A DNA stretch of 64,000 nucleotides from Lewinellaceae bacterium (GTDB lineage Bacteria; Bacteroidota; Bacteroidia; Chitinophagales; Saprospiraceae). The notes under the pieces were generated by a model. The model worked only from the letters and a program-made list of their open reading frames with translations, did not search any database and was not told the DNA's origin. Location of the stretch: NCBI GenBank assembly GCA_020636405.1, contig JACJXW010000004.1, forward strand, positions 2,592,001 to 2,656,000, written 5' to 3'. The position numbers were made by a program, and so were the translations under genes. Position 1 is the first letter of the stretch, and each line of letters opens with the position of its first letter. Positions 8,068 to 18,308 of this stretch are shown piece after piece.

Positions 8068-9501
8068 TTAATCTACGAAGTCTTCCCGGTAGATGCCGAG
8101 GCGGCGCATTTTGGAGGCCAGGGTCCGGCCGTTGATCTTCAGCAGCCGCGCTGCTCCTCTGGGCCCGGTCACCCGCCAGTTGGTGCGTTCCAGGGCAGAG
8201 ATGATATAGTCGCGCTGCATTTCTTCGAAAGATTTGAAGAAGCCGTCGTTCCCGTTGGGGCTTTTGCGCCCCTCGGGCAGGCTGTCCTCGAGGTTGAGCG
8301 TTCTACCGGTACTGAGGATGACGGCCCGTTCTATGATGTTTTCCAGTTCGCGGATGTTGCCTGGAAAATCGTACTCCATAAGTTTATTGATGCCACTTTT
8401 GGGGATGTTGCCTATGGCTTTACCAGCCTTATCGCTGTGTTTTTTCACAAAGTGGTGGGCCAGCAGGGGGATATCCTCTCTACGGTCTCTCAGGGGGATA
8501 TTGTGGATGGGGAATACATTGAGGCGGTAGAAGAGGTCCTGCCGGAACAGCCCCTCATTAACCATTTGCTGGAGGTCGCGGTTGGTGGCGGCAATGACGC
8601 GGGCATCTACTTTAATGGTTTTGTTGCCGCCTACCCGTTCGAATTCTCCTTCCTGCAGTACGCGGAGCAGCTTGGACTGGAGGCCCAAGGGCAGTTCGCC
8701 GATCTCATCGAGGAAGATCGTGCCCTGATGGGCCAGTTCGAAACGGCCTTTTTTTTGCTGGTAAGCACCGGTGAAGGCGCCCTTTTCATGGCCGAAGAGT
8801 TCACTCTCGATAAGGTCTTTCGGCAGAGCGGCGCAATTGACCTTGATCAAGGGGTTGTCATCCCTTTTACTGAGCTTGTGGATGGCACGGGCCAGGAGTT
8901 CCTTTCCGGTGCCCGTCTCCCCAATAACGAGCACTGTAGCATCCGTCCCGGCCACCTGCTCGGCCTGCCGGAGGATCCTCTTGTAGGCTTTGGACTGGCT
9001 GATGATGTTGTTGAAGTTGTAATGGAGATTGATTTCTTCCTTGAGCAGGGTATTCTCTTCCCGCAGCTTTTCCGACAGTTCCCTGACCTTCTCCAGGGCC
9101 TCGTTCAGTTTTTCTTCCTGTTCCTTTTTTCTGCGCCAGTCTCTTGCGAATACACAGTTGATCTCTTGTTCTTTGAAGCGAATGAGGTTCATGGAACAGT
9201 AAATGGGAATCAGGCTGCCATCTTTAGCCTTAAGGGTAGCTTCCATTTCGGCCTCTCCCTGCTCCCGCAGGATATCCCAGGTAGCCCGGCTTTCCTCTTT
9301 GGAATAGGTATGCACAATGTCCCGGGCATTGAGACGAAGCAACTCTTCCCGCGAATAGCCCAGCTTTTCAGCGGCGGTAATGTTTGCGTAGGAAAGGGAG
9401 CCATCAGCTTTTTCCCAGAAGATCATTTCCCGGGCGTGGTCCAGAGTGAATTGAGTGAGGTAGAGGTCTTCATAGCTGACCGTTGAGGAAAGAGAATCCA
9501 T
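8068..9501 (-). CDS. PAS-domain sigma54-dependent transcriptional activator
   Basis: 477 residues. A PAS sensor domain (about 15-125, SYANITAAEKLGYSREELL) leads through a coiled coil (about 130-165) into an AAA+ domain. That domain has Walker A GETGTGKE, the sigma54-contact loop ESELFGHEKGAFTGA, Walker B TIFLDEIGELP, and LNVFPIHNIPLRDRREDIP. A Fis-type helix-turn-helix ends the protein (GAARLLKINGRTLASKMRRL). It would remodel sigma54 polymerase at enhancer-dependent promoters in response to a signal read by PAS. No histidine kinase is adjacent and there is no receiver domain, so sensing is probably direct. Confidence 0.93.
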   Translation of the reverse strand: MDSLSSTVSYEDLYLTQFTLDHAREMIFWEKADGSLSYANITAAEKLGYSREELLRLNARDIVHTYSKEESRATWDILREQGEAEMEATLKAKDGSLIPIYCSMNLIRFKEQEINCVFARDWRRKKEQEEKLNEALEKVRELSEKLREENTLLKEEINLHYNFNNIISQSKAYKRILRQAEQVAGTDATVLVIGETGTGKELLARAIHKLSKRDDNPLIKVNCAALPKDLIESELFGHEKGAFTGAYQQKKGRFELAHQGTIFLDEIGELPLGLQSKLLRVLQEGEFERVGGNKTIKVDARVIAATNRDLQQMVNEGLFRQDLFYRLNVFPIHNIPLRDRREDIPLLAHHFVKKHSDKAGKAIGNIPKSGINKLMEYDFPGNIRELENIIERAVILSTGRTLNLEDSLPEGRKSPNGNDGFFKSFEEMQRDYIISALERTNWRVTGPRGAARLLKINGRTLASKMRRLGIYREDFVD

Positions 9502-9672
9502 ATTGGCTGTTGCGTTTGAAATCTGGTTTTACGCCCTTTTCCCGATGAAGAGAAACAGTGTTGCGTGTGTTCAAAACAAAAAGATACGAAAACAGTTGAA
9601 CACTCCTGCCTGAAACCGCAGGATGAAGGCAGGAGAACAGGAAAATAAGACGGCAGGCACGGATGGCGGCGC

Positions 9673-10104
9673 CTAAAAAATGGAAGCGTCTTTTTTCCTC
9701 CGTTCGAGCTCTTCAACAATGATCTTTTCTATCTGCCGGGCTTTTCTGACGGAGCTGAATTTCAGGTTGACATAGACGGTACCTACGGAAAAAGCGAGAA
9801 TGGAAACCGGAATCATGGCAAGAGACAGATAGGCTCCCGGGTCGAACCTAAGACTTTGGAAAAGGAAACAAAGGGCGATCCAGAGGGTGGCCGTCCCGCC
9901 CACCATGAATAGTATCCGGCGGTGGTTGTTGTGGCGCTGTGCCTGGAAATGGAGCTCCTGCAACAGGTGGTACAATTCTTTTGTTGGATAGCAACGGGCC
10001 CCGAAAGACAAGATCTGAAGGAAGTCGTCATTGGCTTCTTTTTCGATTCGACGGATCTGGCGATTGAGGAAAAAATTTTTCATCCAGGCATAGACTTTTA
10101 TCAA
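9673..10104 (-). CDS. Two-helix membrane protein of unknown function
   Basis: A 143-residue protein. A charged cytoplasmic N-terminal half (RQIRRIEKEANDDFLQ) is followed by two hydrophobic segments at about residues 66-84 and 92-112, and then a basic helical tail (RKARQIEKIIVEELERRKK). No family is recognised. It lies upstream of and in the same direction as the sigma54 activator gene, with a 171-base gap, so co-transcription is possible but not shown. Confidence 0.6.
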   Translation of the reverse strand: MIKVYAWMKNFFLNRQIRRIEKEANDDFLQILSFGARCYPTKELYHLLQELHFQAQRHNNHRRILFMVGGTATLWIALCFLFQSLRFDPGAYLSLAMIPVSILAFSVGTVYVNLKFSSVRKARQIEKIIVEELERRKKDASIF

Positions 10105-10358
10105 GATGGCAAAACCCGTTTGCCTCCAAAGTTATTGATTTCAACTTTTAAATGCTCATTGAATCCGGAGCGTTAACATCCTTCTAAGGGAGTTTTTTAA
10201 AAACGTACTGCCCTGCGGCGGTATTTTTTGGCAGGCTATATTTTCCTCCCTTTTCTACCACGCGCTTGCGGGCAGCAGGCGATGAACCTGCAGAGCAGGG
10301 CCACATTCAGGAAAACCCTGATGTAATCCCACCAGGGTGTTGGAAAAGAGGAACAGGG

Positions 10359-10808
10359 CTATTGAAGTACTTCGGACTCCTGGTTCTTCCCCGCCGTTGG
10401 GTAGCTTATACGAAGAATCCCTTCCACGGTTTCACCCGATTGGTTGACCAGCTTTATGCGCCAGGAAGAGCCTTCAGCGGTATCTACTTCGGTAACGGCA
10501 AAGTTAAGTTGCAGAGGGCTTTTCCCATCGCTGCGCCGGTAGTAGTTCATTTGCCCGGGGCCGAAAAGGATAAGTCCCAGCTCTGCTTTTTTGGGATTCC
10601 ACTCTGCCGTTGCTACGATCGAGCCCGGCTGTTCTACAACCAGCTCCACTGTTTCCTTGGCAAAATTGTCGAGTGAAAAAGCCTTTTCGATGAAGCCATC
10701 GGCAGGCAGGGCACTTTGAAAGGAGGTGCTCAATACGAACAGCAGCAGGAATGCCAACATACTTCCTCCTACTTTTGCGAAAGCTGAAAATCCGTTCATT
10801 GCTTTCAT
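10359..10808 (-). CDS. Exported small protein of unknown function
   Basis: A 149-residue protein with an N-terminal signal peptide or anchor (AKVGGSMLAFLLLFVLSTS). A beta-rich body follows, including IVATAEWNPKKAELGLILFG and a WRIKLVNQSGETVEGILRI end that looks like a small immunoglobulin- or C2-like fold (weak inference). No family is recognised. A reading frame on the opposite strand across the same bases has no signal peptide or domain and was not called. Confidence 0.6.
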   Translation of the reverse strand: MKAMNGFSAFAKVGGSMLAFLLLFVLSTSFQSALPADGFIEKAFSLDNFAKETVELVVEQPGSIVATAEWNPKKAELGLILFGPGQMNYYRRSDGKSPLQLNFAVTEVDTAEGSSWRIKLVNQSGETVEGILRISYPTAGKNQESEVLQ

Positions 10809-11086
10809 AATTCGAGCTTTTGGATCAACTAATAATACCCGGCCGCCTTTTTATCCGCAGAGCAGATGGCGGTTTTCGGCATATAAATATTAATCTACTT
10901 TTCCCACTCTCTCAATGATATTGGTCACCGGGCAATGCTGGCATGTGTCATTCGTTTCACCCTCCCCCTGTACGTATGCGGTGTCTGTTTTTTTTTGATA
11001 AAAATGGTAGATAGGGGTGACTTTATTGGGGTTCTGTGTCCCTCAAGAGACGTTTTTTCTTCACGACAACAAAAAGTAGACGCCTG

Positions 11087-12388
11087 ATGTACCTGCTCAT
11101 GCCCGTACTCTTCCTCCTGGGGTATCTTCTCATTGCCCTGGAACACCCTATCAAGATTGATAAATCAGCTTCCGCCATTCTTACTGGCGTAGTATGCTGG
11201 ACGGCCCTGGTGATCGGCATGGGCTATGGCATGGAGATCCCTGGATACAGCCCGGGCACGGAGCACTTTGCAGAACACGCTCTTCTGGAGCACCTCAGTG
11301 ACATTGCCAGCATCCTGTTCTTCCTGATGGGGGCAATGACTATCGTTGAACTGATCGATGCCCATGAAGGGTTTGCCACTATCACCGAGAAAGTACATTC
11401 CACCCACAAGGTAAAACTGCTTTGGGGGTTGAGTTTCTTAACCTTTTTCCTGTCGGCTGCCTTAGATAACCTCACGACTTCTATCGTTATGGCGGCTCTG
11501 TTGCGCAAGCTGATCAAAGACAGGGAGGACCTTTGGTTCTTCGCCGGCATGGTGGTCATCGCTGCCAATGCTGGAGGCGCCTGGTCTCCTATTGGCGATG
11601 TGACGACCATCATGTTGTGGATCGGAGGCCAGGTCACTGCCCTGAATATCGTCAAGGAAGTTTTTCTGCCCAGTATCGTGTGCCTGCTCATCCCTTTGGC
11701 AGCTTCCTCTTTTATGCTGAAGGGCCACCTGGAGCGGCCGGCAGTAACAGGAGCGCCGGACGACGAAGACCTGGTTTCCCCCTTTGAACAAAACCTCATC
11801 CTGGTGCTTGGCATAGGTTCCCTGCTTTTTGTTCCCGTTTTCAAGAGCATCACCCACCTGCCGCCATTCATGGGCATTCTGCTGGGCCTCGGCGTCCTCT
11901 GGGTGGTTACCGAACTGCTCAACACCAACCGCATGCACCACAGCAACCGCACGGTGGTGGCGGTGTTGCGTCGCATCGATGTGCCCAGTGTATTATTTTT
12001 CCTCGGCATCCTGCTGGCCGTAGCGGCCCTGGAAACAGCCGGTTATCTGGAAGAACTGGCCACTGTTCTGGACAACGTTTTCGGCAACCTGTACATCGTC
12101 AACATCCTTATCGGGTTGCTCTCCAGCGTGGTGGATAACGTACCGCTCGTTGCCGGCGCTATGGGTATGTACCCCCTCAGCGTTTATCCTCAGGACAGCG
12201 ACTTCTGGGAATTGCTGGCTTACTGCGCCGGCACTGGAGGCAGTGTGCTCATTATCGGTTCGGCGGCCGGGGTGGCCATTATGGGCATCCTGAAGATTGA
12301 TTTCATCTGGTACCTCAAGCGCATCAGCTGGCTGGCCCTGCTGGGCTATTTCGGAGGAGTTGCTACCTATTACCTGATCAATGGTTAG
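11087..12388 (+). CDS. nhaD: NhaD-type Na+/H+ antiporter
   Basis: A 433-residue polytopic membrane protein of the ion transporter superfamily. Family-like segments are LLIALEHPIKIDKSASAILT at the start, FFLMGAMTIVELIDAHEGF, FLSAALDNLTTSIVMAALLR, ANAGGAWSPIGDVTTIMLW and VVDNVPLVAGAMGMY. The AxDN(L/V) and NAGGAWSPIGDVTT motifs are the conserved transport core of NhaD proteins. These export Na+ or Li+ in exchange for H+, giving salt and alkali tolerance. I chose the ATG at 11087 (MYLLMPVLFL) over an upstream GTG at 11036 because family members start close to the first helix. Confidence 0.9.
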   Translation: MYLLMPVLFLLGYLLIALEHPIKIDKSASAILTGVVCWTALVIGMGYGMEIPGYSPGTEHFAEHALLEHLSDIASILFFLMGAMTIVELIDAHEGFATITEKVHSTHKVKLLWGLSFLTFFLSAALDNLTTSIVMAALLRKLIKDREDLWFFAGMVVIAANAGGAWSPIGDVTTIMLWIGGQVTALNIVKEVFLPSIVCLLIPLAASSFMLKGHLERPAVTGAPDDEDLVSPFEQNLILVLGIGSLLFVPVFKSITHLPPFMGILLGLGVLWVVTELLNTNRMHHSNRTVVAVLRRIDVPSVLFFLGILLAVAALETAGYLEELATVLDNVFGNLYIVNILIGLLSSVVDNVPLVAGAMGMYPLSVYPQDSDFWELLAYCAGTGGSVLIIGSAAGVAIMGILKIDFIWYLKRISWLALLGYFGGVATYYLING

Positions 12389-12528
12389 GAACCCTGGCAA
12401 AGAGGGGTATCGTCATAGTGTTTAATGGGGGTTAGGGCGGTTTTGTAAACAAATCCTCCTGGTTTCTTTTTATTTATAGAAACGATTCACTATTTTTTTC
12501 GCAGCCCTTTCCCTAATTCTTCAAACAC

Positions 12529-15500
12529 ATGATGAAAGACCCTACGGACACCCAAGGCCCCTTGTGGTATAAGGACGCTATTATTTATGAATTGCACATC
12601 AAAGCTTTTGCAGACGGCAATGCCGATGGTATCGGAGATTTTAAAGGCCTGATCGAACGCCTGGATTACCTCAAGGACCTGGGAGTGACCGCCATCTGGT
12701 TGCTTCCTTTTTACCCTTCTCCTCAGCGCGATGGGGGATACGACATTTCCGACTATTACAACATCAACCCCGATTACGGTACGATGGAAGAGTTGGAAGC
12801 CTTCATTGAAATGGCGCATGAACGAGGGTTGAAAGTGATCACAGAACTGGTGATCAACCACACTTCCGACCAGCATCCCTGGTTTCAGCGGGCCCGAGAG
12901 GCTCCTGCGGGCAGTAAAGAGCGGAATTATTACGTGTGGAGCGATACGATGGAAAAGTACAAGGATGTACGCATTATTTTTCAGGACTTCGAAGCTTCTA
13001 ACTGGACCTGGGACCCGGTTGCCCGGGCTTACTACTGGCACCGGTTCTACGCTCATCAGCCCGACCTGAACTACGATTCGCCCGATGTACAGGAGGAGAT
13101 CTTTCGGATCATCGACTTCTGGATCGACAAAGGGGTCGATGGCTTTCGGCTGGACGCCATTCCCTACCTTTTCGAGCGGGATGGCACCAACTGTGAAAAC
13201 CTGCCCGAAACGCATGATTTTCTCAAAACACTGCGCGCTCATGTGGAGGCCAAGAAGGAGGGTATCCTTCTGCTCGCCGAAGCCAATATGTGGCCGGAAG
13301 ATTCGGCGGCCTACTTTGGCGATGGCGACGAATGCCAGATGAACTATCACTTCCCCATCATGCCCCGCATGTTCATGTCCATCAAGATGGAGGACCGCCA
13401 CCCGATCATTGACATCATCGACCAGACCCCCGCCATACCGGAAAACTGCCAGTGGGGCATCTTCCTGCGCAACCACGATGAGTTGACTCTGGAAATGGTG
13501 ACCGATGAAGAGCGCGATTATATGTATAGGGCCTATAACAAGGATGCGCTCTCCCGCATCAACCTGGGTATTCGCCACCGCCTCGCTCCTTTGCTGGACA
13601 ACAACCGGCTGAAGATCGAGCTGATGAACTGCCTGCTGTTTTCGCTCCCGGGTACGCCGGTGCTTTACTACGGGGATGAGATCGGAATGGGGGATAATGT
13701 ACATTTGGGCGACCGGGATGGCGTACGCACCCCCATGCAGTGGAACCTCGACCGCAACGCCGGTTTTTCCAACGCTCATCCGCATTCGCTCTTTTTGCCC
13801 ATGATCAACGACCCGGAATACCACCCCGCCACCGTCAATGTGGAAGTGCAGCAGAACAACCCTTCTTCGCTGTTGTGGTGGATGAAGCGGATCATCAGCA
13901 TTCGCAAGCGGTTTAAGGCCTTTGGCAGAGGTGACATCCGTTTTCTTTCACCTGAAAACGCCAAGGTGCTCGCATTTACCCGTTCCTTCCAGGAGGAACA
14001 TCTTCTGGTGGTCGCCAACCTCAGCCGGCACTCCCAGTCTGCCGGGCTGGAATTACCGGATTTTGAAGGATATACGCCGGTGGAGGCCTTCGGGCAGGCT
14101 CGTTTCCCCCCATTGGAACGGGGGATCAACCGCTTCACCCTCGGCCCTTTCGGATACTACTGGTTCGTTCTGCAGCCGGAAACTGAGCAGGGAAAGGACG
14201 AGGATGGCATACCCGAATTGAACTGGGCGCCGGAGGATTGGATGCAACTGGCCGTCGGTAAAGGCGCTGAGGTATTGGCCCGTAGTGTATTGCCTGGCTT
14301 TTTGTCCCGAAGCCCGGGGTACAATTTTCAGGGAAGGAAGCTGGACCACCTGGAGATCAAGCATACCCAGCCGGTTATTTATGAAGGTGGACGGGCATTA
14401 CTCCTGATCCTGAAGCTGTACTTTACAGAAGGGTTCCCCGAGCTGGCCTTTTTACCGGTTGCCATGCGGAAGGGCGGCCCCCGGCAGCAATCCAATGCAC
14501 CTTCTGCCGGCCAGATCCTGGCGCTTTTGTCCGGTGTTTCCCAGCAGGGTTACCTCTTCGAGGCACACGCCAGCTCCGCTTTTCGCAATTACCTGTTGCG
14601 CAACCTGCTGTCGGAAGACGGAAGGGCGCCTTTGCACTACCGCTTCGTAGGCAGCATCAACCAGGGAGAGGGCCAGTTTGAGGACATACCGCCCGCCCGC
14701 CTGGTAGAGACCAGCGGGAACAATATCAACCTGGCTTTCGGCGACCGCTATTTTCTCAAAATATTCCGGCATATTGAAGAAAACCTTAATCCAGAGCTGG
14801 AGATCAACCGGCAGGCGGAAGGCAAGGGCTTGCCGGTGCCGGGTTATATCAGTCATTTTCAGTTCGGCAGGGAAAATGGCGCACCCTTCATTCTGGCGAT
14901 GTTGCAACCCTATATCCCCAACCAGGGGTCGGCCTGGCAGTATTTCTTCGACGTTTCCCGCCGTTTTCTGGAGCGGGTGAAGTCCCATCCGGAGCAATGT
15001 GCCATCCCCGGGCAGGCGCCCGTAACCGGCCAACTCCTGAGTAAGGAGTGGGAAGAGTTTGTCGGAGATATGCCTTTGCACCGGGCCCATCTGCTTGGGG
15101 AAACAGTGGCAAACCTGCACACTGGCCTGATCGATGAAAGCAACCCCGGATTCCGGCCGGAGCCTTTTTCTCTGCACTACCAGCGCTCTCTTTATTCGGC
15201 CTGGCAGTCTCAGGTTCGACTGGCATTCCAGCGATTGGAAAAGCATAAAGACAAGCTGCCGGGAGCGGAACAACTCCTGGAACAACGGGCTGCCATTCAG
15301 GGCCGGCTGAAGCGCATCTACCACCACAAAATGGATGCCCTGAAAGTCCGGATCCACGGGAGCCTGCATTTGGAGAAAGCCCTCTTCACCGGTAAGGATT
15401 TTATTCTCTATGATTTCGAAGGAGGGCGCACTCAAAGCTTTAGTGAGCTGAGGTTGAAGAAACCGCCGATGAGCGACCTGTCGAGCCTGATCAGTTCCCT

Positions 15501-15801
15501 TCATTATGCCGCTCTGGCTGCTCTGGAAGTGGAAGAGGAACCCGGAAATATCGGGCAAAGCCCCTGGTTGCCTTGGATGGCAGCCTGGTTTGAGGGGATG
15601 AAGGCCGCTTTTCTCAACGGCTACCTGCCCCGGGCGAGGGCGGCGGGCCTGGTGCCGCCGGCGAAAGAAGATTGGGATATCCTGCTGGATACCTTCCTCT
15701 TGGATCGCCAGCTTTACGAACTGCGTTTCGAACTGGAGCGCCATCGCGGCTGGCAGGAAATACCCCTGCTCGGTTTGCTCAGGATGGTGGATCCCGGGTA
15801 G
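12529..15801 (+). CDS. treS: Trehalose synthase fused to maltokinase
   Basis: 1090 residues in two parts. The first 550 or so form a GH13 TreS domain: start LWYKDAIIYELHIKAFADGN, nucleophile region GFRLDAIPYLFE (Asp near 209), acid LLAEANMW (Glu near 250) and RNHDELTLEM (Asp near 317). TreS interconverts trehalose and maltose. The C-terminal 500 or so match maltokinase (Pep2/Mak): FLSRSPGYNFQGRKL, INLAFGDRYFLKIFRH, and the kinase loop IRIHGSLHLEKALFTGKD ending DFEGGR. It would make maltose-1-phosphate from trehalose with ATP, feeding alpha-glucan synthesis by GlgE, which is not in this window. The fusion itself is a known arrangement. Confidence 0.93.
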   Translation: MMKDPTDTQGPLWYKDAIIYELHIKAFADGNADGIGDFKGLIERLDYLKDLGVTAIWLLPFYPSPQRDGGYDISDYYNINPDYGTMEELEAFIEMAHERGLKVITELVINHTSDQHPWFQRAREAPAGSKERNYYVWSDTMEKYKDVRIIFQDFEASNWTWDPVARAYYWHRFYAHQPDLNYDSPDVQEEIFRIIDFWIDKGVDGFRLDAIPYLFERDGTNCENLPETHDFLKTLRAHVEAKKEGILLLAEANMWPEDSAAYFGDGDECQMNYHFPIMPRMFMSIKMEDRHPIIDIIDQTPAIPENCQWGIFLRNHDELTLEMVTDEERDYMYRAYNKDALSRINLGIRHRLAPLLDNNRLKIELMNCLLFSLPGTPVLYYGDEIGMGDNVHLGDRDGVRTPMQWNLDRNAGFSNAHPHSLFLPMINDPEYHPATVNVEVQQNNPSSLLWWMKRIISIRKRFKAFGRGDIRFLSPENAKVLAFTRSFQEEHLLVVANLSRHSQSAGLELPDFEGYTPVEAFGQARFPPLERGINRFTLGPFGYYWFVLQPETEQGKDEDGIPELNWAPEDWMQLAVGKGAEVLARSVLPGFLSRSPGYNFQGRKLDHLEIKHTQPVIYEGGRALLLILKLYFTEGFPELAFLPVAMRKGGPRQQSNAPSAGQILALLSGVSQQGYLFEAHASSAFRNYLLRNLLSEDGRAPLHYRFVGSINQGEGQFEDIPPARLVETSGNNINLAFGDRYFLKIFRHIEENLNPELEINRQAEGKGLPVPGYISHFQFGRENGAPFILAMLQPYIPNQGSAWQYFFDVSRRFLERVKSHPEQCAIPGQAPVTGQLLSKEWEEFVGDMPLHRAHLLGETVANLHTGLIDESNPGFRPEPFSLHYQRSLYSAWQSQVRLAFQRLEKHKDKLPGAEQLLEQRAAIQGRLKRIYHHKMDALKVRIHGSLHLEKALFTGKDFILYDFEGGRTQSFSELRLKKPPMSDLSSLISSLHYAALAALEVEEEPGNIGQSPWLPWMAAWFEGMKAAFLNGYLPRARAAGLVPPAKEDWDILLDTFLLDRQLYELRFELERHRGWQEIPLLGLLRMVDPG

Positions 15802-16330
15802 CCTTTGAGCGGCCCGCCTGGCTGGATACGCTCTTTTTTTTCCAGAACCGGGCTATTTTTGAGATTTTGGAAACTAAATCCTATGCTTTTCGTAGGAATT
15901 CAATATGCCGGCAGGCAACCTTCGCTCCGGAATAAGGGTATAGGGTATGGAAATCGTCATATCCTCCGGAAAAAAGGGCAATAGCTTGACTGGTAATGGT
16001 TGAGAGACAGAGACTTGATGTTATATATGTAAAAGAAGTATAATAAATATTTTTTTCATTCGGGCCGATTTCTTATTTTTGTTCCCCGAGGATGTAGTTT
16101 ACCCGACATTTATTGTTTTCCTTTGAAACTTGCTCCCGCAATAAACAAAGACAATTCAACCCGGTAAAGGGTAATAGACAACACTAATTGGCTGGATCTT
16201 GATGGGTGCGGCGGCTTCTGATGCTGTCGTTCACCCTGAAGGCAAGGCCGCCTGATTGGAACAATTTTACTCTTAACTGGACGATTGAATTCCCCCCCTC
16301 AACGTCCCTAAGGCTACAATTACGCTTCTC
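15802..16330. other. AT-rich gene-free region with a candidate promoter
   Basis: 529 bases without a convincing gene. TATTTTTG at 16074-16081 fits the Bacteroidota -7 consensus TAnnTTTG, but the -33 position (about 16050) reads only as a T-run. If used, it would give a 5' leader of about 240 bases for the T9SS cargo gene at 16331. The leader contains a GGCGGC...GCCGCC pair that could fold. Confidence 0.4.
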
Positions 16331-18001
16331 ATGAAAAGACGACTACTGCATTTACTGTTTTGGGGTGTTGTTATGTTTAACCCTCTGTTTTTTACCAGCG
16401 CCTGGGGTTCTGATTTTTTTGATTGGATCGGCGGCGCTTCCGGCAATTGGAACGTTGCTGCGAATTGGGAAAACAGAAGGACCCATTTGAATGAGCTTCC
16501 ACCAATAGATGCTGATGTAGAAATCAATGGCAATGTCATTGTGACGATTCCCAATTCCGTCGTTGTAACAATCGAATCAATATTTCTTAAAGGTGGCGCC
16601 CAACTGACTATTGTCGCCGGAGCATCTCTATATACGAGAAAGGGAAATACAGGGAATGATGGAATCTCCCTTGATGCAAGTTGTACATTAACAGTCAACG
16701 GGACACTTTACATTAATGATCCTGTTGACCTAACCGTTTTTGCTCCTGACGTAGGCCTAAATATTGACCCAGGCGCAGTTGTTATGGTTGGCAGCACAGG
16801 GAATCTCTATATCCCCAATGCTGAGACAGGTGCGATAAAAGTAAAAGGTGTCTTGACCAATGATGGATCCATTACAATTACCAACTCGAATGGTTATGGA
16901 ATATTATCGACGGGGGGAATAGGAAGCAGTCGCATTACCAATAATGGCACTCTTACTATATCCGGCGCGACTACGGGTTTGGACCTAAGTAGTTCGGTGG
17001 AATTTGACAATTATGGTACAGTTATCGTTTCCGGCGCTTCTGGGAAACTGCTTGATGGCAGTGGGGGTTTTCATAATCAAGGCACCTTCGGGGGGAACGG
17101 CACTGTGGAAGCAGATGATTTCATTTCTTACCCCGGCTCAATCATCGCCCCCGGCGCCTCTATTGGAACCCTGACCTTTGACAACGACCTGGACCTCACC
17201 GGCGTCACCCTCCTCATAGAGATCAACGGTGAAAACACTTACGATCAGCTCATCGTACAGGGAGAAATTACCCTTGACCCCAGCACTTCAACCCTCCAAT
17301 TTGGAGGTACCTATGATTTTGACCCTGCGCCTATGGGCGACTTTGGAATCATGACTTCGACCACAGGCCAAATCACCGGAAACTTTACCACTACTTCCTA
17401 TACGCTAAATGGGGCTGTGTTGACCCAAAGCACAGGGTTTGCCGTCAGCTTCAGCAATTTCCTGCCCGTCGAGCTCACCGCCTTCACCGCCCAACCCCTG
17501 GGCAAAGCCGTCCAGCTGCGCTGGTCTACCGCCACCGAAACCAATAACAACTACTTCTCCATCGAGCATTCCACCGATGGCCGGTATTTCACCGAGATCG
17601 GCAGGGTAGGAGGGGCCGGCACCTCTCAGGAGCTTCATTTCTATAGTTTTGTGCACGATGCCCCGGCAAAGGGCATGAACTATTACCGCCTGGACCAGCA
17701 CGACTACGACGGCGGGCGCCAGTACAGCAATATAGAGGCCTTATTTTTCGGAGAAAAAAATCATTGGACGGCCTATCCCACCCTGGCACGCGATTTGGTA
17801 AATGTAGAGTGGCAGGAGGTTCCCAACCGCAGGTCCGTTGTCGAAGCGTTCAACCTGTCCGGGCAGATGGTTTACAGACAGGTGGCGCCTTCCCAGTCGG
17901 CCGTCCTGCAGATCCCGGTAGCAGATTGGGCGCCGGGAATGTACTGGCTGATGGTACAGAGCAACGGCAAGGTGGAGGTACAGCAGTTTATGAAGGAATG
18001 A
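16331..18001 (+). CDS. Secreted T9SS cargo protein with beta-helix-like N-terminal region
   Basis: 556 residues with a signal peptide (LLHLLFWGVVMFNPLFFTSA). The N-terminal half is rich in short repeating beta segments typical of autotransporter/pectin-lyase-like folds (IVTIPNSVVVTIESIFLKG, QLTIVAGASL, LTNDGSITITN). It is followed by the common Bacteroidota module LPVELTAFTAQPLGKAVQLR...STDGRYFTEIG (about 378-470). The last 80 residues form a type A T9SS sorting domain (AYPTLARDLVNVEW...WAPGMYWLMVQSNG...QQFMKE). The protein should be exported by T9SS and anchored or released at the cell surface. A close paralogue follows at 18309. Confidence 0.88.
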   Translation: MKRRLLHLLFWGVVMFNPLFFTSAWGSDFFDWIGGASGNWNVAANWENRRTHLNELPPIDADVEINGNVIVTIPNSVVVTIESIFLKGGAQLTIVAGASLYTRKGNTGNDGISLDASCTLTVNGTLYINDPVDLTVFAPDVGLNIDPGAVVMVGSTGNLYIPNAETGAIKVKGVLTNDGSITITNSNGYGILSTGGIGSSRITNNGTLTISGATTGLDLSSSVEFDNYGTVIVSGASGKLLDGSGGFHNQGTFGGNGTVEADDFISYPGSIIAPGASIGTLTFDNDLDLTGVTLLIEINGENTYDQLIVQGEITLDPSTSTLQFGGTYDFDPAPMGDFGIMTSTTGQITGNFTTTSYTLNGAVLTQSTGFAVSFSNFLPVELTAFTAQPLGKAVQLRWSTATETNNNYFSIEHSTDGRYFTEIGRVGGAGTSQELHFYSFVHDAPAKGMNYYRLDQHDYDGGRQYSNIEALFFGEKNHWTAYPTLARDLVNVEWQEVPNRRSVVEAFNLSGQMVYRQVAPSQSAVLQIPVADWAPGMYWLMVQSNGKVEVQQFMKE

Positions 18002-18308
18002 TCAGATATCGTAAGGTGGTGGCCCAGTAGTGGCCATGATACCGTATTCGCCCGATTTTTTTTTCTGATCCCTCAATTTTTCGCATTTTGGGGAAACCCT
18101 TTGCTGAAAATAGCGTACTAACTCATTGTCCAGGTTCCATTTTGGTATCCGAGAGGATCTCACATGCATGCAATCTCTTTGGGATTAGAATAGATTCCTG
18201 CCTTGTCCCCCCCCTAGGCCTTACCCAAAATACACTGCAAAGATTCAGTTGGATTAATACCCTTAAACAAAAGTAAGGCACTTTTGAATTGACCATAATA
18301 TTTTACTC

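Noticed and set aside
10266..10676. 136-codon plus-strand frame
   Set aside because: It lies antisense to an exported protein frame (10359-10808) that has a signal peptide and coherent composition; the plus frame has neither.
18088..18276. 62-codon plus-strand frame between the two T9SS genes
   Set aside because: Too short, Cys-rich and motif-free; the interval is more likely the promoter region of the second gene.
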